Of a stretch of 24,962 bases of DNA, positions 23,749 through 24,962 are shown one piece after another (within the stretch, counting starts at the first letter, position 1; every line of letters starts with the position of its first letter). Under the pieces are notes generated by a model. That model was not told where the DNA came from. It made no database searches and was given only the letters and a program-made list of their open reading frames with translations. The translations under genes were made by a program, and so were the position numbers. The stretch covers positions 1 through 24,962 of the forward strand of contig JALOSN010000007.1 in assembly GCA_025458415.1 (NCBI GenBank), read 5' to 3'. The stretch comes from Hydrogenophaga sp. Its GTDB lineage: Bacteria; Pseudomonadota; Gammaproteobacteria; Burkholderiales; Burkholderiaceae_C.

Positions 23749-24962
23749 ATGGACACCGCCTCTTTGGCCTTCACGGCCGTTTTCTGTGCCGCCCTGATCG
23801 GCGGCCTGGTCACCAGAACCTGGCTGGCCAGCCGCCAGATTCGGCACGTCGCCTTGCACCGCCATGCCGTGCCCTCGCCTTGCACCGCCATGCCGTGCCC
23901 TCACCGTTTGCCCAGGCAGTGGCGTTGCCGGCCCACCACAAGGCGGCCGACTACACCATCGCCAAGGCACGTTTCGGATTGCTGACCACGGCAGTGGAAG
24001 CCGCCCTGCTGCTCGGCTGGACCTTGCTGGGCGGGCTGCACTGGCTCAACCAGCTGCTGCTGGACTGGCTGGGTGGTGGCATGGTCCAGCAACTGGCCCT
24101 GATCGGGGCCTTTGCCCTGATCGGCGGCCTGCTGACCTTGCCACTGGAGTGGTGGAGCAGCTTCCGGATCGAGGAGCGCTTCGGGTTCAACCGCATGACC
24201 CTGGGCCTGTGGCTGGGCGACCTGGTCAAAGGTGCGGTGGTGGGCGTGCTGCTCGGTCTGCCGATTGTGGCGCTGGTGCTGTGGCTGATGGGCACCGCGG
24301 GGCCGGTCTGGTGGCTCTGGGCCTGGGGTGTCTGGATGGGCTTCAACCTGCTGATGCTGCTGCTCTACCCGACCCTGATCGCGCCCCTGTTCAACAAGTT
24401 CGAGCCGCTGGAGGACGAGACCCTCAAGACCCGGGTGACCGCGCTCATGCAGCGTTGCGGCTTCTCGGCCAAAGGCCTGTTCGTGATGGACGGCAGCAAA
24501 CGCAGCGCCCATGCCAACGCGTACTTCACCGGCTTCGGCGCCGCCAAGCGGGTGGTCTTCTTCGACACCCTGCTCAAGCAGCTCGACCCGGCCGAGGTGG
24601 ACGCGGTGCTGGCCCACGAACTGGGTCATTACAAGCGGCGCCACATCCTGCAGCGACTGGTGGTCATGTTTGCACTGAGCCTGGCCGGCTTTGCCCTGCT
24701 GGGATGGATGTCAGGCCAGGTGTGGTTCTACACAGGGCTGGGCGTGCAGCCCGCCATGGATGCCCCCAACAACGCGCTGGCCCTGCTGCTGTTCGTGATG
24801 GTGGTGCCCCTGTTCACCTACTTCCTGCAACCCCTGATGGCCCAGCTCTCGCGCAGGCACGAATTCGAGGCCGACGCCTACGCCGTGGCCCAGACCAGCG
24901 GAGCGCACCTGGCCAACGCCCTGCTCAAGCTCTACAAGGACAACGCCAGCACCCTCACTCCA
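23749..24962 (+). pseudogene. Ste24-type M48 zinc metalloprotease (CAAX prenyl protease 1 homologue), frameshifted by a 26-bp duplication and cut by the window end
   Basis: ATG at 23749 begins MDTASLAFTAVFCAALIGGL, a typical first helix, and reads properly to RQIRHVALHRHAVPS. There a tandem 26-bp repeat shifts the frame, and the resulting product stops at 23985 after about 78 residues. With one copy removed, the protein continues AVPSPFAQAVALPAHHKAADY and on through the whole family sequence in the frame starting at 23901, open to the last base. That part has several membrane helices, the zinc site HELGH at 24614-24628 in VLAHELGHYKRRH and the third ligand region EFEADAYA at about 24864-24887. 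Ste24 homologues are inner-membrane proteases; the bacterial role is poorly known. As given, the gene makes no intact product from its own start. Confidence 0.85.
23849..23902. repeat. Tandem duplication, 26-bp unit, two copies
   Basis: Copy 1 is 23851-23876 and copy 2 is 23877-23902, identical throughout, beginning GCCTTGCACCGCC and ending GCCGTGCCCTC. Two more bases (TC) match before copy 1. Because 26 is not a multiple of three, the repeat breaks the reading frame of the protease gene; a single copy restores it. Confidence 0.95.

Overview
The window looks like a chromosome segment of a high-GC betaproteobacterium, most likely Burkholderiales (Comamonadaceae-like). The inference rests on the GC-rich codon use, the divergent orn / M48 (Ste24) protease pair, the DUF1329-DUF1302-RND-YCF48 gene order, and the RGG-rich tail of the DEAD-box helicase. 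No plasmid, phage, IS or CRISPR signature was seen.

Layout: (1) 1-2518 holds the 3' end of a beta-hydroxyacid dehydrogenase gene, an OafA-like membrane O-acyltransferase with an SGNH domain, and a tRNA-Ala(CGC). (2) 2602-10370, minus strand, is a tightly packed five-gene operon read in the order DUF1329, DUF1302 outer-membrane barrel, RND/MMPL transporter, YCF48-like BNR-repeat protein, periplasmic substrate-binding protein. (3) 10371-12068 is a control region with a DUF3237 gene, a tetR gene and two near-identical palindromes (core CCGAACT-WT-AGTTCGG). One palindrome lies in front of the DUF1329 operon and the other lies between tetR and the amidase gene. (4) 12069-19255, plus strand, is a catabolic operon: amidase, APC permease, DAO-type FAD oxidase, agmatinase-family ureohydrolase, aldehyde dehydrogenase and a small cupin. 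It ends at a bidirectional terminator. (5) 19335-24962 is a housekeeping-like flank: a DEAD-box RNA helicase, a PiT phosphate transporter, oligoribonuclease and a Ste24-type protease running off the end.

The most interesting reading is that one TetR repressor controls both an envelope transport module and a cytoplasmic amide/guanidino/amine degradation pathway. The shared operators show this in sequence terms. The substrate and the direction of transport are not visible. The permease would bring in a compound, the amidase would cleave an amide, the ureohydrolase would remove urea, and the oxidase plus aldehyde dehydrogenase would turn an amine into an acid.

Two flank genes are damaged in the sequence as given. 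The helicase lacks motif VI and changes frame at about 19765. The Ste24 protease carries a 26-bp tandem duplication at 23851-23902 that breaks its frame. Either could be a real mutation or an assembly error.
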